Notes under the pieces: model-generated
What the model saw: the letters and a program-made list of their open reading frames with translations, nothing else
Told to the model about the DNA's origin: nothing
Database searches by the model: none
DNA from: Planctomycetota bacterium
GTDB lineage: Bacteria > Planctomycetota > Planctomycetia > Pirellulales > Lacipirellulaceae
Reading direction: 5' to 3'
Length of the DNA stretch: 6,145 bases
NCBI GenBank assembly: GCA_022615465.1
Contig: JAKEGR010000254.1
Location: forward strand, 1-6,145
Shown: piece after piece, positions 5,585 to 6,145 of the stretch
Layout: every line of letters starts with the position of its first letter
How positions within the stretch are numbered: position 1 is the first letter of the stretch
Program-made: the position numbers and the translations under genes

Positions 5585-6145
5585 TCAAGTTGTCGCTCGC
5601 ATCGCGTCCAAGAAGCTGCGGAACAGGTAGTGGCTATCGTGGGGGCCGGCAGAGGCCTCGGGGTGATACTGCACGCTGAACGCCGGCACGTCGCGGTGGG
5701 CGAAACCCTCGATCGTGCCGTCGTTGAGACTGCGGTGGGTGACTTCGACGAAGTCTGGCAGGGACTCCTCGTCGACAGCGAAACCGTGGTTCTGCGAGGT
5801 GATCTCCACGGCACCGGTTTTCAGATGTTGCACGGGATGGTTCGCGCCCCGATGGCCAAACTTGAGCTTGAACGTCTTTGCACCGCACGCCAGGCCAAGT
5901 AGCTGATGCCCAAGACAGATGCCGAAAATCGGCTTCTTGCCCAACAAGCCGCGAATCGTGTTGATCGCATAATCAAGCGGCTCGGGATCCCCCGGGCCAT
6001 TGGATAGAAAGACCCCATCCGGTTTGAGACCAAGCACGTCGGCGGCAGTCGCCGATCCTGGAAGGACAGTCACGCGGCAGCCCAGATCAACCAAGTGCCG
6101 CGGAATGTTGAACTTCATGCCGAAGTCCAACGCGACCACATGGGG
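5585..6145 (-). CDS. carA: Carbamoyl-phosphate synthase small subunit, C-terminal glutaminase domain (truncated by window edge)
   Basis: CarA hydrolyses glutamine and channels ammonia to the large subunit CarB, which makes carbamoyl phosphate for arginine and pyrimidine synthesis in the cytoplasm. The 186 visible residues start mid-protein at [11 protein letters not shown], which aligns with the start of the class I glutamine amidotransferase domain of E. coli CarA (HVVAYDFGAK). The frame continues off the right edge, and the GTG at 6139 is not a start. Catalytic landmarks are [11 protein letters not shown] (oxyanion region), the nucleophile Cys in [31 protein letters not shown], and the His/Glu pair in [13 protein letters not shown]. 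All are intact, so the domain should be active. The protein ends at MRATT with TGA at 5585-5587, a normal family C-terminus. The gene is convergent with the GTPase gene, with only 22 bp between stop codons. The assignment is near certain; regulation of the gene lies outside the window. Confidence 0.97.
   Translation of the reverse strand, partial: PHVVALDFGMKFNIPRHLVDLGCRVTVLPGSATAADVLGLKPDGVFLSNGPGDPEPLDYAINTIRGLLGKKPIFGICLGHQLLGLACGAKTFKLKFGHRGANHPVQHLKTGAVEITSQNHGFAVDEESLPDFVEVTHRSLNDGTIEGFAHRDVPAFSVQYHPEASAGPHDSHYLFRSFLDAMRATT

Overview
The window looks like part of a planctomycete chromosome, probably Pirellulales. This is inferred from moderately high GC, mostly weak Shine-Dalgarno signals, a secreted protein that is almost one-fifth cysteine, a membrane-anchored SUMF1/FGE-like protein, and a long intergenic stretch carrying a GGGAGAGGG-type hairpin repeat. 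No rRNA or other taxonomic marker is present, so the assignment is tentative.

Layout. (1) Positions 1-392, minus strand: the N-terminal part of folC (folylpolyglutamate/dihydrofolate synthase), cut by the window edge; its apparent start lies inside a copy of a dispersed repeat. (2) 481-516: a strong intrinsic terminator for the next minus-strand gene. (3) 543-1442, minus strand: a secreted 299-residue protein with 58 cysteines in five degenerate repeats. (4) 1443-2580: about 1.1 kb without a convincing gene. It holds a cluster of inverted repeats upstream of the cysteine-rich gene and a second, fuller copy of the dispersed repeat at about 2273-2338. (5) 2581-5562, plus strand: three genes in a row, encoding a coiled-coil protein, a two-TM protein with a SUMF1-like domain, and a zinc-ribbon P-loop GTPase. 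(6) 5585 to the right edge, minus strand: the C-terminal glutaminase half of carA (carbamoyl-phosphate synthase small subunit), convergent with the GTPase gene.

folC and carA are housekeeping genes with clear catalytic motifs. Two parts look new. One is the cysteine-rich surface-type protein. The other is the coiled-coil/SUMF1-like/GTPase cassette, which looks like one functional unit because the first two genes are 6 bp apart and the third follows in the same direction after 114 bp. The SUMF1-like domain lacks both active-site cysteines of genuine formylglycine-generating enzyme, and the GTPase has intact G1, G3 and G4 motifs. I infer a membrane-associated, GTP-regulated assembly, but its cellular role cannot be read from the sequence.
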